A DNA stretch of 64,000 nt from Blautia wexlerae (GCF_013300825.1 NZ_JAAIMY010000009.1:1-64000); one strand, 5' to 3'. Shown: positions 51,077 through 59,789, counted from the stretch's first letter. Numbers and translations are program-made. The notes: generated by a model from the sequence alone, not told the origin.

Positions 51077-51093
51077 TTGATACACGCTCTAGT
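51077..51093 (-). repeat. Dispersed GAGYGTGTTTGAAAAAT motif, copy 3 (diverged)
   Basis: GAGCGTGTATCAAAAAT on the minus strand, about 20 bases after the ribBA stop; it differs from copies 1 and 2 at two or three positions. Confidence 0.4.
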
Positions 51094-51187
51094 TATTCGG
51101 TGTAGAACTGCGCAGCGAAGAGGATGATTTTTGGAAAAAACCTGTACAGGTTAAAAATATAAATTTACAGATGAAAGGACTAAAAAA

Positions 51188-51655
51188 ATGAAAACGTTAG
51201 AAGGAAAATTAGTATCAGAAGGAATGAAAGTAGGAATTGTAGCAGCACGTTTTAATGAGTTTATTACCTCTAAACTGGTAGGCGGTGCAATGGATGGACT
51301 GATACGACACAATGTAAATGAAGAAGATATTCAGGTGGCGTGGGTACCGGGAGCTTTTGAAATTCCGCTGATCGCGTCCAAAATGGCAAAAAGTGGAAAA
51401 TATGATGCTGTGATCTGTGTTGGTGCAGTGATCCGTGGAAATACCAGCCATTATGATTATGTATGCAACGAAGTTTCCAAAGGTATTGCATCAGTGTCAT
51501 TGGAAACAGGAGTTCCGGTATTGTTCGGAGTACTTACAACAGAGAATATCGAGCAGGCAATTGAGCGCGCAGGTACAAAAGCAGGAAATAAAGGCTATGA
51601 CTGTGCACTCAGTGCCATTGAGATGGTAAATTTAATAAAAGAACTTGAGGCTTAA
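51188..51655 (+). CDS. ribH: 6,7-dimethyl-8-ribityllumazine synthase
   Basis: Condenses the pyrimidine and butanone phosphate precursors into lumazine. 155 residues; members assemble into large shells. Motifs include [10 protein letters not shown] near residue 18, the WVPGAFEIP segment near 55, [22 protein letters not shown] near 80 with the catalytic His, and the [18 protein letters not shown] end. AAAGGAC precedes the ATG. Last gene of the operon; its stop codon overlaps the end of the convergent pseudouridine synthase gene by four bases. Confidence 0.97.
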   Translation: MKTLEGKLVSEGMKVGIVAARFNEFITSKLVGGAMDGLIRHNVNEEDIQVAWVPGAFEIPLIASKMAKSGKYDAVICVGAVIRGNTSHYDYVCNEVSKGIASVSLETGVPVLFGVLTTENIEQAIERAGTKAGNKGYDCALSAIEMVNLIKELEA

Positions 51656-52737
51656 ATAGAGCCAGGGCCAAAAAATGAAACCAGCTCACGAAAATCGAAA
51701 GGCAATGGAGCTTCCAGTGAGATAAATTCATCTTTGAAAGGATGCTGAAAAGAAACTCTCCATGCATGAAGTGCCGCACGTTTGAATGGATGTCGCAAGC
51801 ATGATACTGGAGCTATATCTGCATCCTTATTAGGTGACTGTTTTTCAGTAATATTTTTTTCATACAACGAATCCCCAAGAAGTGGATGCCCAGTCGAAGA
51901 CATATGGACACGGATCTGATGGGTACGTCCGGTGTCCAGTTTAAGTGTGACAAGTGACCAATCCTGACTGGTAAAGAGAGTATGATAATGAGTAACTGCT
52001 GTTTTGATTTTTCCTGATAATACAGAGGAATGTAAGGAAAGATCAGCAGCAGTTTTCATTTTCAGATGATTCGCAGGGTCCTGTATCAGCGGCAGATTTA
52101 TGGTATGCCAGACATCAGGGGCATCTACAGGCAAAGCACCGGATACAACAGCAAGATACTGCTTATGGATCTTGCATGGAGACTTTACAGATTGAAGTCT
52201 CGAAGCAGCCACCTGATTCTTGGCAAAAATCACAATCCCGGAAGTTTCCTGATCCAGCCGTCCTACTGGACGGACGCAGACAGACTCATTTTTCTCTCGA
52301 AAGTAGTCGGCAACAAGATTGGAGAGACTGTCTGCATAATGTATTCCTGTCGGATGCGTAACCATTCCCGCCGGTTTATTAACTGCCAAAATATCTGTAT
52401 CTTCATATACAATATCCAGAGAAAGAGAAGCTTCGGAAACTGGAATTGAAGCTTTATCACAATGAAGGCCTGCTTGAGTTTTACTACCGATTTTGAAATT
52501 ATAATTTTCAAGATGTGCAGAAGCAGTCTGCGCTTCCTCCAGACAAACACGGATCACATCACCGGGATATGCTGTCTCAGTCACACGACAGCGTATCCCG
52601 TTTTTTGTAATCCCATCCAGTCGAAACTTCGCCTGACTGATCTGTCGTTTCGTAAGTCCTGCATTCTTTTTCAGGAATGCTTCAATTTTAATTTCTGCAG
52701 TTTGTTCATCTATTCTAAATTCCAGATATCGTTCCAT
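51652..52737 (-). CDS. RluA-family pseudouridine synthase
   Basis: Converts specific uridines in rRNA or tRNA to pseudouridine. 361 residues: an N-terminal S4-like RNA-binding region ([20 protein letters not shown], near residues 35-55), then the catalytic domain with [21 protein letters not shown] near 110 and the catalytic Asp in [13 protein letters not shown] near 160; the conserved [11 protein letters not shown] segment is near 285. The start at 52737 has AAAGGA upstream. The target is not predictable. Its stop codon overlaps the ribH stop region on the other strand, leaving no room for a terminator. Confidence 0.92.
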   Translation of the reverse strand: MERYLEFRIDEQTAEIKIEAFLKKNAGLTKRQISQAKFRLDGITKNGIRCRVTETAYPGDVIRVCLEEAQTASAHLENYNFKIGSKTQAGLHCDKASIPVSEASLSLDIVYEDTDILAVNKPAGMVTHPTGIHYADSLSNLVADYFREKNESVCVRPVGRLDQETSGIVIFAKNQVAASRLQSVKSPCKIHKQYLAVVSGALPVDAPDVWHTINLPLIQDPANHLKMKTAADLSLHSSVLSGKIKTAVTHYHTLFTSQDWSLVTLKLDTGRTHQIRVHMSSTGHPLLGDSLYEKNITEKQSPNKDADIAPVSCLRHPFKRAALHAWRVSFQHPFKDEFISLEAPLPFDFRELVSFFGPGSI

Positions 52738-52968
52738 CTTGATGATTCCTTTGCACAATTAATCGTATGGATAATTATTGCCATATTGTTTATATCCGTT
52801 TTACTGATGTCAGAGTTGGATAAATATTAATATATTGATATTACAGGTCAAAAAATAAACTGTCAATGCAAAATTATGTCGACGTAATGCATAAATATAC
52901 TGAAGAAAAATTACAATTGTGCTATGATAATATAAGAAACAAACTATGAAAGCGGGGCAGAAAAAACT

Positions 52969-53889
52969 ATGAAATACTTAATCATCGGAGCCGGCGGAAC
53001 CGGCGGCGTTACCGGATATTATATGAAAAAAGCAGGCAAGGATGTAACTCTGATCGCCCGAGGCGAACACCTGAAAACAATCCAGGAACAGGGCCTTACC
53101 TTAGAAAAAATGTGGGACAAAACCGAAGAAACGATCACCATCCCGGCTACAGACATGGAACATTACACAGACCATCCAGACGTAATTTTTGCCTGCGTAA
53201 AAGGCTATTCCCTGGATGAAACCATTCCATTTATCAAACAGATCGCAAAGAAAACAACCATTGTAATTCCGGTCTTAAACATCTACGGAACCGGCGGAAA
53301 GATGCAGAAACCGCTTCCTGAGCTCCTTGTAACAGACGGATGCATCTACGTCTCCGCAAACATCAAAGAATCAGGCAGACTACTCCAACACGGCCAGATC
53401 CTGCGTATCGTATTTGGTGTGCGTGACAAAGCAGAATCCAGACCAGAACTGAAAGAAATCCAGAAAGACTTCTGCGACAGCCACATCGACGGAATCCTCT
53501 CCGAGAATATCCGCCGCGAAACTCTGGAGAAATTCTCCTACGTTTCCCCAATCGGTGCAGCAGGGCTCTACTACCACGCCACAGCCGCAGACTTTCAGAA
53601 AGAAGGCGAAGCCAGAGAACTCTTCAAAACCATGATAAGAGAAATCACCGCACTCGCAGAAGCCATGGGAGTCCCATTCCAGAAAGACATGGTAGATGTA
53701 AATTTAAAAATTCTCTCCAACCTAGCACCGGAAGCAACCACATCCATGCAGAGAGATATCATGGCAGGAAAACAGTCCGAAATCGACGGATTAGTCTATG
53801 AAGTAGTAAGAATGGGCGAAGAATACCACGTTCCGGTACCTGCATATAAGAAAGTGGCAGAGAGTCTTAGAACTCTGGTAAAAAAATAA
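52969..53889 (+). CDS. PanE/ApbA-family ketopantoate reductase-like protein
   Basis: NADPH-dependent reductase of the 2-dehydropantoate 2-reductase family, a step in pantothenate synthesis for true PanE. 306 residues with the dinucleotide motif IIGAGGTGG at residues 5-13, and the C-terminal helical domain with AEAMGVPFQKDMVD and TTSMQRDIMAGKQSEIDGL, which holds the substrate-binding SS/T-M-x-D type segment. Several paralogues of this family are not pantothenate enzymes, and no other pan genes are here. Codons ending in C are much more frequent than in neighbouring genes, giving an atypical base use. Confidence 0.85.
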   Translation: MKYLIIGAGGTGGVTGYYMKKAGKDVTLIARGEHLKTIQEQGLTLEKMWDKTEETITIPATDMEHYTDHPDVIFACVKGYSLDETIPFIKQIAKKTTIVIPVLNIYGTGGKMQKPLPELLVTDGCIYVSANIKESGRLLQHGQILRIVFGVRDKAESRPELKEIQKDFCDSHIDGILSENIRRETLEKFSYVSPIGAAGLYYHATAADFQKEGEARELFKTMIREITALAEAMGVPFQKDMVDVNLKILSNLAPEATTSMQRDIMAGKQSEIDGLVYEVVRMGEEYHVPVPAYKKVAESLRTLVKK

Positions 53890-54090
53890 TAGAAGAAAGT
53901 GGGATGGTGTACAAATTAATACCAGAAATAGAAAACATTACTTTTAAGAACAATAAGTTTTTGATGCAGGGGATATCAATATTATTATAAACAAATTTAT
54001 TGAAATAGATAAAATGATATAAGGAACCTGAAATCAGATATGAATATAGGGAAAGCAAAAGAATTTGTTGTCTGATATTTGGAACAGTAC

Positions 54091-54126
54091 AAAAAAGGGA
54101 TGCGAATTACTCGCATCCCTTTCATA
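54091..54126. terminator. Bidirectional terminator, PanE-like / pckA
   Basis: A perfect 12-bp stem, AAAGGGATGCGA with TCGCATCCCTTT, a 5-base ATTAC loop, and A and T runs on either side. Confidence 0.93.
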
Positions 54127-54153
54127 TCACTTGGACAATTTAATTTCTTGGAA

Positions 54154-55758
54154 TTATAACTGAGGACCAGCTGCAACAAGTGCTTTACCAGCAGCGTTTC
54201 CTTCGTATTTAGCAAAGTTCTTGATGAATCTTCCAGCAAGATCTTTCGCTTTTTCTTCCCATTCAGAAGCGTTAGCATATGTGTCACGAGGATCAAGGAT
54301 ACCTGTGTCTACGCCGTTAAGCTCTGTAGGAACTTCGAAATCGAAGAATGGGATCTTCTTAGTAGGAGCGTTAAGGATATCTCCGTTAAGGATTGCATCG
54401 ATGATACCACGAGTATCTTTGATGGAGATACGTTTTCCTGTTCCGTTCCATCCTGTGTTAACCAGGTAAGCTTTTGCTCCGCTCTTTTCCATTTTCTTAA
54501 CAAGTTCTTCTGCGTATTTTGTCGGATGCAGTTCAAGGAATGCCTGTCCAAAGCAAGCAGAGAATGTAGGTGTAGGCTCTGTGATTCCACGCTCTGTACC
54601 AGCAAGTTTAGCTGTGAATCCAGACAGGAAATAGTACTGAGTCTGAGCTTCTGTCAGGATAGATACTGGAGGAAGTACTCCGAAAGCGTCTGCGGACAGG
54701 AAGATTACGTTCTTAGCTGCCGGTGCAGAAGAGATCGGACGAACGATGTTTTCAATGTGGTTGATCGGATAAGATACACGAGTATTCTCTGTTACACTCT
54801 TATCTGCGAAATCAATCTTGCCTTCAGCATCAAGTGTTACGTTCTCAAGAAGAGCGTTACGTTTGATTGCATTGTAGATGTCCGGCTCAGATTCTTTGTC
54901 AAGGTTGATAACTTTAGCGTAGCATCCACCTTCAAAGTTGAATACGCCGTTGTCATCCCAGCCATGCTCGTCATCACCGATCAGGAGACGTTTCGGGTCT
55001 GTGGAAAGAGTTGTTTTACCTGTTCCGGAAAGACCGAAGAAGATAGCTGTGTTTTCGCCGTTCATATCTGTGTTTGCAGAGCAGTGCATGGAAGCCATGC
55101 CTTTAAGTGGAAGGAAGTAGTTCATCATAGAGAACATACCTTTCTTCATTTCTCCGCCGTACCATGTGTTTACGATAACCTGCTCTTTAGTTGTGATGTT
55201 GAACATTACAGCTGTTTCAGAGTTAAGGCCTAATTCTTTATAGTTTTCAACTTTAGCTTTGGAAGCGTTGTATACAACGAAATCTGGCTCGAAGTTTTCA
55301 AGTTCTTCAGCTGTTGGCTGGATGAACATATTTGTTACGAAATGTGCCTGCCAAGCAACTTCAACGATGAAACGGATAGCCATACGAGTATCTTTGTTAG
55401 CACCGCAGAATGCATCTACTACGAAAAGTCTCTTGTTGGAGAGCTCTTTTTTAGCGATTTCTTTTACTGCATTCCATGCTTCCTGAGTTGCAGGATGGTT
55501 ATCGTTTTTGTATTCGTCTGTTGTCCACCATACTGTATCTTTGGAGTTCTCATCCATAACGATGTATTTATCTTTAGGAGAACGTCCTGTGTAGATACCT
55601 GTCATAACGTTAACTGCACCAAGTTCGCTGACCTGACCTTTTTCAAAGCCTTCCAGTTCCGGTTTGGTTTCTTCTTCAAATAATACTTCATAAGAAGGGT
55701 TGTAGACAATTTCTGTAGTTCCGGTAATGCCATACTTGCTTAAATCGATTTTTGCCAT
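54154..55758 (-). CDS. pckA: Phosphoenolpyruvate carboxykinase (ATP)
   Basis: Interconverts oxaloacetate plus ATP and phosphoenolpyruvate plus CO2; in fermenting gut anaerobes it often runs towards oxaloacetate, fixing CO2 on the way to succinate or propionate. 534 residues. Visible motifs: [10 protein letters not shown] near 58, the nucleotide loop [11 protein letters not shown] near 244 and the metal-binding region with DDEHGWDD near 263. AGGTTAAACG lies upstream of the ATG. It is a single gene with a structured leader and a defined promoter on the minus strand. Codon bias is strong, as in the glycolytic genes. Confidence 0.97.
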   Translation of the reverse strand: MAKIDLSKYGITGTTEIVYNPSYEVLFEEETKPELEGFEKGQVSELGAVNVMTGIYTGRSPKDKYIVMDENSKDTVWWTTDEYKNDNHPATQEAWNAVKEIAKKELSNKRLFVVDAFCGANKDTRMAIRFIVEVAWQAHFVTNMFIQPTAEELENFEPDFVVYNASKAKVENYKELGLNSETAVMFNITTKEQVIVNTWYGGEMKKGMFSMMNYFLPLKGMASMHCSANTDMNGENTAIFFGLSGTGKTTLSTDPKRLLIGDDEHGWDDNGVFNFEGGCYAKVINLDKESEPDIYNAIKRNALLENVTLDAEGKIDFADKSVTENTRVSYPINHIENIVRPISSAPAAKNVIFLSADAFGVLPPVSILTEAQTQYYFLSGFTAKLAGTERGITEPTPTFSACFGQAFLELHPTKYAEELVKKMEKSGAKAYLVNTGWNGTGKRISIKDTRGIIDAILNGDILNAPTKKIPFFDFEVPTELNGVDTGILDPRDTYANASEWEEKAKDLAGRFIKNFAKYEGNAAGKALVAAGPQL

Positions 55759-55793
55759 CTTACGTTTAACCTCTTTTCTTCGTTAATGAAAGC

Positions 55794-55847
55794 GCCTGTT
55801 TAAACAGGCTTAAGATACCTTACCATAAAAGCGAATGGGTATCGCTT
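55794..55847 (-). promoter_or_regulatory. Two hairpins in the pckA leader
   Basis: Read on the minus strand, the first hairpin (AAGCGA/TCGCTT, 7-base loop) is followed by TTTTATGG, and then comes a perfect 16-base palindrome GCCTGTTTAAACAGGC. Both lie between the promoter and the start codon and could influence mRNA stability or early termination. Confidence 0.45.
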
Positions 55848-55857
55848 CTCTTTTACT

Positions 55858-55885
55858 ATTATACATATTTAACGCTTAAAATCAA
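55858..55885 (-). promoter_or_regulatory. Promoter of pckA
   Basis: On the minus strand: TTGATT (55885-55880), a 16-base spacer and a perfect TATAAT (55863-55858). About 100 bases from the start codon. Confidence 0.65.
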
Positions 55886-55981
55886 CAGGATTTTTGCCTT
55901 TTTTTGAAATTTGTTAAAGATTTATCAACTCAAATTTGATGAAAAAACCGTCATTTTTCACAAAAGGTATGTAAATTTATT

Positions 55982-56087
55982 ATAGTGGCAATATGGGAAT
56001 ACTATTCGTGGATATGATAATATTCTGTCTGACTGGAACAGGCAGGAAAGACAACTAGGAAATACTAACCAGGAGAGTTGCCACTAT
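55982..56087. repeat. 106-bp element bounded by 10-bp inverted repeats
   Basis: ATAGTGGCAA (55982-55991) is the exact reverse complement of TTGCCACTAT (56078-56087). Between them is an inner stem CTGTCTG with CAGGCAG (one G-T pair). It may be a structured RNA or small repeat element upstream of the PIN/NYN-like gene. No known riboswitch class was recognised. Confidence 0.45.
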
Positions 56088-56144
56088 GTGGTTGTGCCGA
56101 AGAAAGATGCATGTTAAAATAGGAAAGAATTATCCGGCTGAAAA

Positions 56145-56948
56145 ATGACAGAGTATTATACAGCAGAGAAAAATAAAGAGAGGATGAAGATTATCAAAAC
56201 TTATTATTTAATTGATTATGAAAATGTAGGAAGCGAAGGCTTCAAAGGATGTGGTAAATTAAGGGAAACAGATATTATCCATCTTTTTTATACAGACAAC
56301 AGCAGAAAAATAGACCTTGATATTATCAATGATCACGGAGAGTCAAAACTGATCACACATAAAGTACCGACAGGAAATCAGTCAGCAGATATGCATCTGG
56401 GATCTTATCTGGGATATCTGATAGGAAAAGAGTGCACAGGTCAGGATGAAGAATGTAAAATTGTTGTGATCAGCAAGGATACAGGATTTGACCATATTAT
56501 AGAGTTCTGGAGAACAGAAAAAAATGTGAAAGTCTCCAGAAACGAAAAGATTTCCGGAAAACAGGTGCATACAAGGAAACAAGTAAAAAAACAGACCGGT
56601 AAAGAAAAAGACGGACAGATGACCGAACAATCCGGTCAGAAACCAGAAAAACAGTTGGATGAACAACCAGAAAAACAGTCTGCCAAACAATCAGAGAAGC
56701 AGAATACAAAAAAGCCAAAACAAAAAATAATTGACATGAAAGCCGGAACAAAGAAATTACAGCAGGAATTAGTATTGGTTCTCGACAAGGCAGGCATGCC
56801 AAAGGAAGTAGTAAACTATGTTTCTACAACTGTGGAGAAAAATGCAGAAGACAAAAACAGAAAGCAGCAGATTTACAGATCTATCATTTCCAAATACGGA
56901 CAGACAAAAGGACTGAATATCTATAACCATATTAAAAAGAAAATCTAA
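56145..56948 (+). CDS. PIN/NYN-like domain protein with charged repeat linker
   Basis: A possible ribonuclease-fold protein of 267 residues. The N-terminal domain (about 15-135) has the NYN/PIN-type acidic core: YLIDYENVG, DMHLGSYLGYLIG and IVVISKDTGFDHII, with Asp residues placed like those of metal-dependent nucleases. Next comes a low-complexity Gln/Lys/Glu linker with repeated EKQ units (about 140-195), then a helical C-terminal region (QELVLVLDKAGMPKEVVNYVST) that may bind RNA or a partner. The start may be ATG 56145 or 56184; the second has a GAGAGG directly in front. Activity is inferred from the fold pattern only. Confidence 0.7.
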   Translation: MTEYYTAEKNKERMKIIKTYYLIDYENVGSEGFKGCGKLRETDIIHLFYTDNSRKIDLDIINDHGESKLITHKVPTGNQSADMHLGSYLGYLIGKECTGQDEECKIVVISKDTGFDHIIEFWRTEKNVKVSRNEKISGKQVHTRKQVKKQTGKEKDGQMTEQSGQKPEKQLDEQPEKQSAKQSEKQNTKKPKQKIIDMKAGTKKLQQELVLVLDKAGMPKEVVNYVSTTVEKNAEDKNRKQQIYRSIISKYGQTKGLNIYNHIKKKI

Positions 56949-56980
56949 TGGAACAAAAAATAACGGAATAAAAGAAGGAG

Positions 56981-57005
56981 GCCGGGAACCTTATTGATTC
57001 CCGGC
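56981..57005 (+). terminator. GC-rich hairpin after the PIN/NYN-like gene
   Basis: A perfect 8-bp stem, GCCGGGAA (56981-56988) with TTCCCGGC (56998-57005), but with no T run on the plus side. A weak terminator or stability element. The 56949-57206 gap is otherwise featureless and AT-rich. Confidence 0.5.
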
Positions 57006-57206
57006 AAAAGTATGAAAAAGAAAAAGTTTTATTTGCAATTACTCTTTGCTCTGTACAAGTAATAATATAACCAGGAAATGTGAGAAATATGTGGTGAGAA
57101 TTTGAAAAAACTGTGAAATGGATGGAAATTTAAAGTGAACAGGCAGGAAAAGAGAAAATATAGCAGGAACAATAATTCTTAAAAAAATGGGAGAAAGCAT
57201 TAGACT

Positions 57207-57548
57207 ATGAATATACAGATTTTTGGTACAAAGAAAAACTTTGACAGCAAGAAAGCAGAACGCTATTTCAAAGAACGGGGAATTAAATATCAGTTTATAG
57301 ATATGAAAGAAAAAGGATTAAGTAAAGGAGAATTCCAGTCTGTCTGCCAGCCAATTGGCGGTTATGATAAACTGATAGATACTGACTGCAAGGATAAAGA
57401 CCTGCTGGCATTGATCACTTATATCGCAGAGGAAGACAAGGCAGAGAAAATTCTCGAAAACCAGAGCATCATCAAAGTCCCTGTGGTAAGAAACGGAAAA
57501 CAGGCGACAGTAGGATATCAGCCGGAGATCTGGAAGAGCTGGAAGTGA
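57207..57548 (+). CDS. ArsC/Spx-family thioredoxin-fold protein lacking the catalytic Cys
   Basis: A 113-residue protein of the arsenate reductase/Spx family (thioredoxin-like fold): MNIQIFGTKKNFDSKKAERYFKER has the exact layout of the family's first strand-helix pair, and the C-terminus VVRNGKQATVGYQPEIWKSW is typical, with an IIKVPVVRNG segment that includes the cis-proline region. The position normally held by the reactive cysteine (GTKKC) is Asn (codon AAC). It therefore cannot be an ArsC-type reductase through that residue, unless the base is a sequencing error. A regulatory or diverged role is possible. Only a weak ribosome-binding site (GGGAG). Confidence 0.82.
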   Translation: MNIQIFGTKKNFDSKKAERYFKERGIKYQFIDMKEKGLSKGEFQSVCQPIGGYDKLIDTDCKDKDLLALITYIAEEDKAEKILENQSIIKVPVVRNGKQATVGYQPEIWKSWK

Positions 57549-57608
57549 TAGTTATAGCCTTTTACAAGCTTTCAGATTTTACAATATTATATTGAAGAAA
57601 ATAGCTGT

Positions 57609-57638
57609 TTGACATATTTATATGTGTTATAATATAAA
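57609..57638 (+). promoter_or_regulatory. Promoter of the AAA/nuclease-like cassette
   Basis: A perfect TTGACA (57609-57614) and TATAAA (57633-57638) with an 18-base spacer, in a very AT-rich stretch about 90 bases before the first gene of the pair. Confidence 0.65.
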
Positions 57639-57726
57639 ATTATTATAGAAGTTACTTTATATTATATTGTCGTGCAACAGATATAATGAACTGATTTATA
57701 AAAATGGAAATATTGAGGTGATGGAA

Positions 57727-58743
57727 ATGCCATTAACAAAGATTGCAGCAGAGAATTTTACAGTATTTGAAGATATAAAGATTCCTTTTTGTGAAGGATT
57801 AAATGTATTAGTTGGTGAAAATGGTGTGGGAAAGACTCATATTATGAAATTAGCCTATGCAGCATGTCAGGCTTCTAAACATGATGTGTCTTTTTCGCAG
57901 AAAACAACAATGTTATTTCGTCCTGATCAGTCTGGAATTGGACGTCTGGTAAACAGAGGAAAGAGTGGAAGCAATAAAGCCATGGTTTCTGTGGAATCTG
58001 ATACTGCCAAAATAGGAATGACATTTTCAACCAAGACACGAAAATGGGATGCAGAGATTAATTCAGAAGAAAAATGGGAAAAGCAGATGTCTGATCTCAC
58101 AAGCGTATTTATTCCGGCAAAAGAGATTTTATCAAATGCCTGGAATCTGGATGCTGCAGTAAAAATGGGAAATGTGGAATTTGATGATACGTATCTGGAT
58201 ATTATTGCGGCTGCCAAAATTGATATTTCCAGAGGAGTGGATTCAACTGTAAGGAAAAAATATCTGGATATTTTACAGAAAATCAGTAATGGGAAAGTAA
58301 CATTGCATGAGGATCGTTTTTATTTAAAACCTGGTACACAGGCAAAGTTAGAATTTAATTTGGTAGCAGAAGGATTACGTAAAATTGCTCTTTTATGGCA
58401 GTTGATAAAAAACGGGACACTGGAGAAGGGATCCGTTTTGTTTTGGGACGAGCCAGAAGCAAATATCAATCCGAAATATATTCCGGTGCTGGCTGAATTA
58501 TTGATCATGCTGGAGACAGAAGGTGTACAGATTTTTGTTTCTACACATGACTATTTTTTATCTAAATATATTGAAGTAAAGCGGAGACAGGACAGTAAAC
58601 TGCAGTACATTTCCTTATATAAAAATGAAAACAACAAAGTATTATGTGAGATAGCACCGGAATTTGAATTGTTGGAACATAATGCAATTATGGATACATT
58701 CCGTCAGTTGTATCGAGAAGAAATCGGGGTGGCATTAAAGTGA
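57727..58743 (+). CDS. AAA_21/AAA15-type ATPase, first gene of a two-gene cassette
   Basis: A 338-residue ABC-like/OLD-type ATPase: Walker A GENGVGKT at residues 30-37, an EGLRKIALLW signature-like segment near 216, Walker B VLFWDEPEANINP with Asp241 and Glu242, and the switch histidine in STHDYFLSKYIE near 275. There is no attached nuclease domain. The start at 57727 fits GAGGTG seven bases upstream; longer starts at 57667 and 57721 are less likely. The stop overlaps the next gene's GTG start. Such ATPases paired with a small effector gene are common in antiviral defence (for example Septu, PARIS). Defence is an inference from architecture, not shown. Confidence 0.8.
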   Translation: MPLTKIAAENFTVFEDIKIPFCEGLNVLVGENGVGKTHIMKLAYAACQASKHDVSFSQKTTMLFRPDQSGIGRLVNRGKSGSNKAMVSVESDTAKIGMTFSTKTRKWDAEINSEEKWEKQMSDLTSVFIPAKEILSNAWNLDAAVKMGNVEFDDTYLDIIAAAKIDISRGVDSTVRKKYLDILQKISNGKVTLHEDRFYLKPGTQAKLEFNLVAEGLRKIALLWQLIKNGTLEKGSVLFWDEPEANINPKYIPVLAELLIMLETEGVQIFVSTHDYFLSKYIEVKRRQDSKLQYISLYKNENNKVLCEIAPEFELLEHNAIMDTFRQLYREEIGVALK

Positions 58744-59261
58744 GCGTTATACCAGAATCAGGAATGAATTTTGGAAAATATGATGAAAAAGATTTATTTC
58801 ATATTGAGACATCTGAAATTTATAAAAAACTTGGAGATGGAATCCCAACAGTGGAGTTTATCCTGAAATATAATGGAAATAATATAGTGTTTCTGGAAGC
58901 AAAGAAAAGTTGTCCAAATGTGGCGAATAGATATGAATCGAAGGAAAAAGAACTGAAATTCGAAGAATATTATGGTTCAATAACTGAGAAGTTTATATCA
59001 TCTTTGCAGATATATCTGGCGGCAATTATGAACAGATATCAGGATACGTCAGAGATAGGAGACAATCTTCAATCGGTAAGCAATATGAAAGATGTAAAAT
59101 TAAAATTTATTCTGGTTGTAAAAAACGCAGAAGATATTACGTGGCTAGCCGGGCCATTGGCAGAATTAAGAGCCAGATTGCTTAAGGTCAGAAAAATATG
59201 GGGTGTTGAGGTGGTTGTTTTAAATGAAGAACTTGCTGGAGAATATAATCTAACGTGTTAG
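58740..59261 (+). CDS. Putative PD-(D/E)XK-like partner of the AAA ATPase
   Basis: A 173-residue protein starting at GTG 58740, which overlaps the ATPase stop by four bases. Residues 39-57 (VEFILKYNGNNIVFLEAKKS) contain Glu39, then Glu53-x-Lys55, which fits the core of restriction-type PD-(D/E)XK nucleases, with Glu26 as another possible acidic residue. The rest is helical, with no membrane segments. No family was recognised by name. The tight coupling and one-gene-per-function layout imply that it works with the ATPase, most simply as the effector that the ATPase controls. Confidence 0.65.
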   Translation: MSVIPESGMNFGKYDEKDLFHIETSEIYKKLGDGIPTVEFILKYNGNNIVFLEAKKSCPNVANRYESKEKELKFEEYYGSITEKFISSLQIYLAAIMNRYQDTSEIGDNLQSVSNMKDVKLKFILVVKNAEDITWLAGPLAELRARLLKVRKIWGVEVVVLNEELAGEYNLTC

Positions 59262-59312
59262 AGTGTTTTTCTGGTTGCATGAAATAAGAACTATATGCTA
59301 GGAGATGATAAA

Positions 59313-59789
59313 ATGGCAAAGATCAGAATCATAAAGAAAAATAATGACTGTAGCATGGAATACGAAGTAGGCGATATTTGTGAGGTCACAGGTACCTGGT
59401 ATGGTGGTGTCCACATCAATGGTCGCTCCGGAATCCCGGTTTCCCTTGATAAAGAAGAATATATGGAACTCAACACAGAACCGGAAGAACCTGACAGTGC
59501 GGAAAATGAAAACACTTTGGAAACACCGGAACACGATATTCATGCAGGCGACATTGTACAGCATTTCAAAAGAGAATGGGTATCCCCGGATACTTCCGAA
59601 TATCTCTATAAAGTCCTTGCAGTAGCCCATCACACAGAAAATGGTGAAAAACTGATGATTTACCAGGCGCTCTACGCACCTTTCAAAATCTGCGCCAGAC
59701 CCTATGATATGTTTATGAGTGAAGTAGACAGAGACAAATATCCGGATATTAAACAAAAGTATAGATTTGAGAAATATACTACAAAATAG
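59313..59789 (+). CDS. DUF1653-domain protein
   Basis: A 158-residue cytoplasmic protein. The C-terminal ~75 residues match the DUF1653 pattern: GDIVQHFKREWV, YKVLAVAHHTENGEKLMIYQALY and RPYDMFMSEVDRDKYPDIKQKYRFE. The N-terminal 50 residues are a separate strand-rich unit (DICEVTGTWYGGVHING) linked by an acidic stretch. DUF1653 proteins are small and uncharacterised. The start at 59313 has AGGAG eight bases upstream. It lies 51 bases after the AAA/nuclease-like pair but may not be part of the cassette. Confidence 0.82.
   Translation: MAKIRIIKKNNDCSMEYEVGDICEVTGTWYGGVHINGRSGIPVSLDKEEYMELNTEPEEPDSAENENTLETPEHDIHAGDIVQHFKREWVSPDTSEYLYKVLAVAHHTENGEKLMIYQALYAPFKICARPYDMFMSEVDRDKYPDIKQKYRFEKYTTK

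Larger units (their letters stand above)
55759..56144. other. Gap upstream of pckA and the PIN/NYN-like gene
   Basis: About 390 bases. The pckA leader has the palindrome GCCTGTTTAAACAGGC (55794-55809) and the hairpin AAGCGA (55829-55834)/TCGCTT (55842-55847), and the promoter is at 55858-55885. Further right, an inverted-repeat-bounded element lies at 55982-56087. No gene was recognised. Confidence 0.55.
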
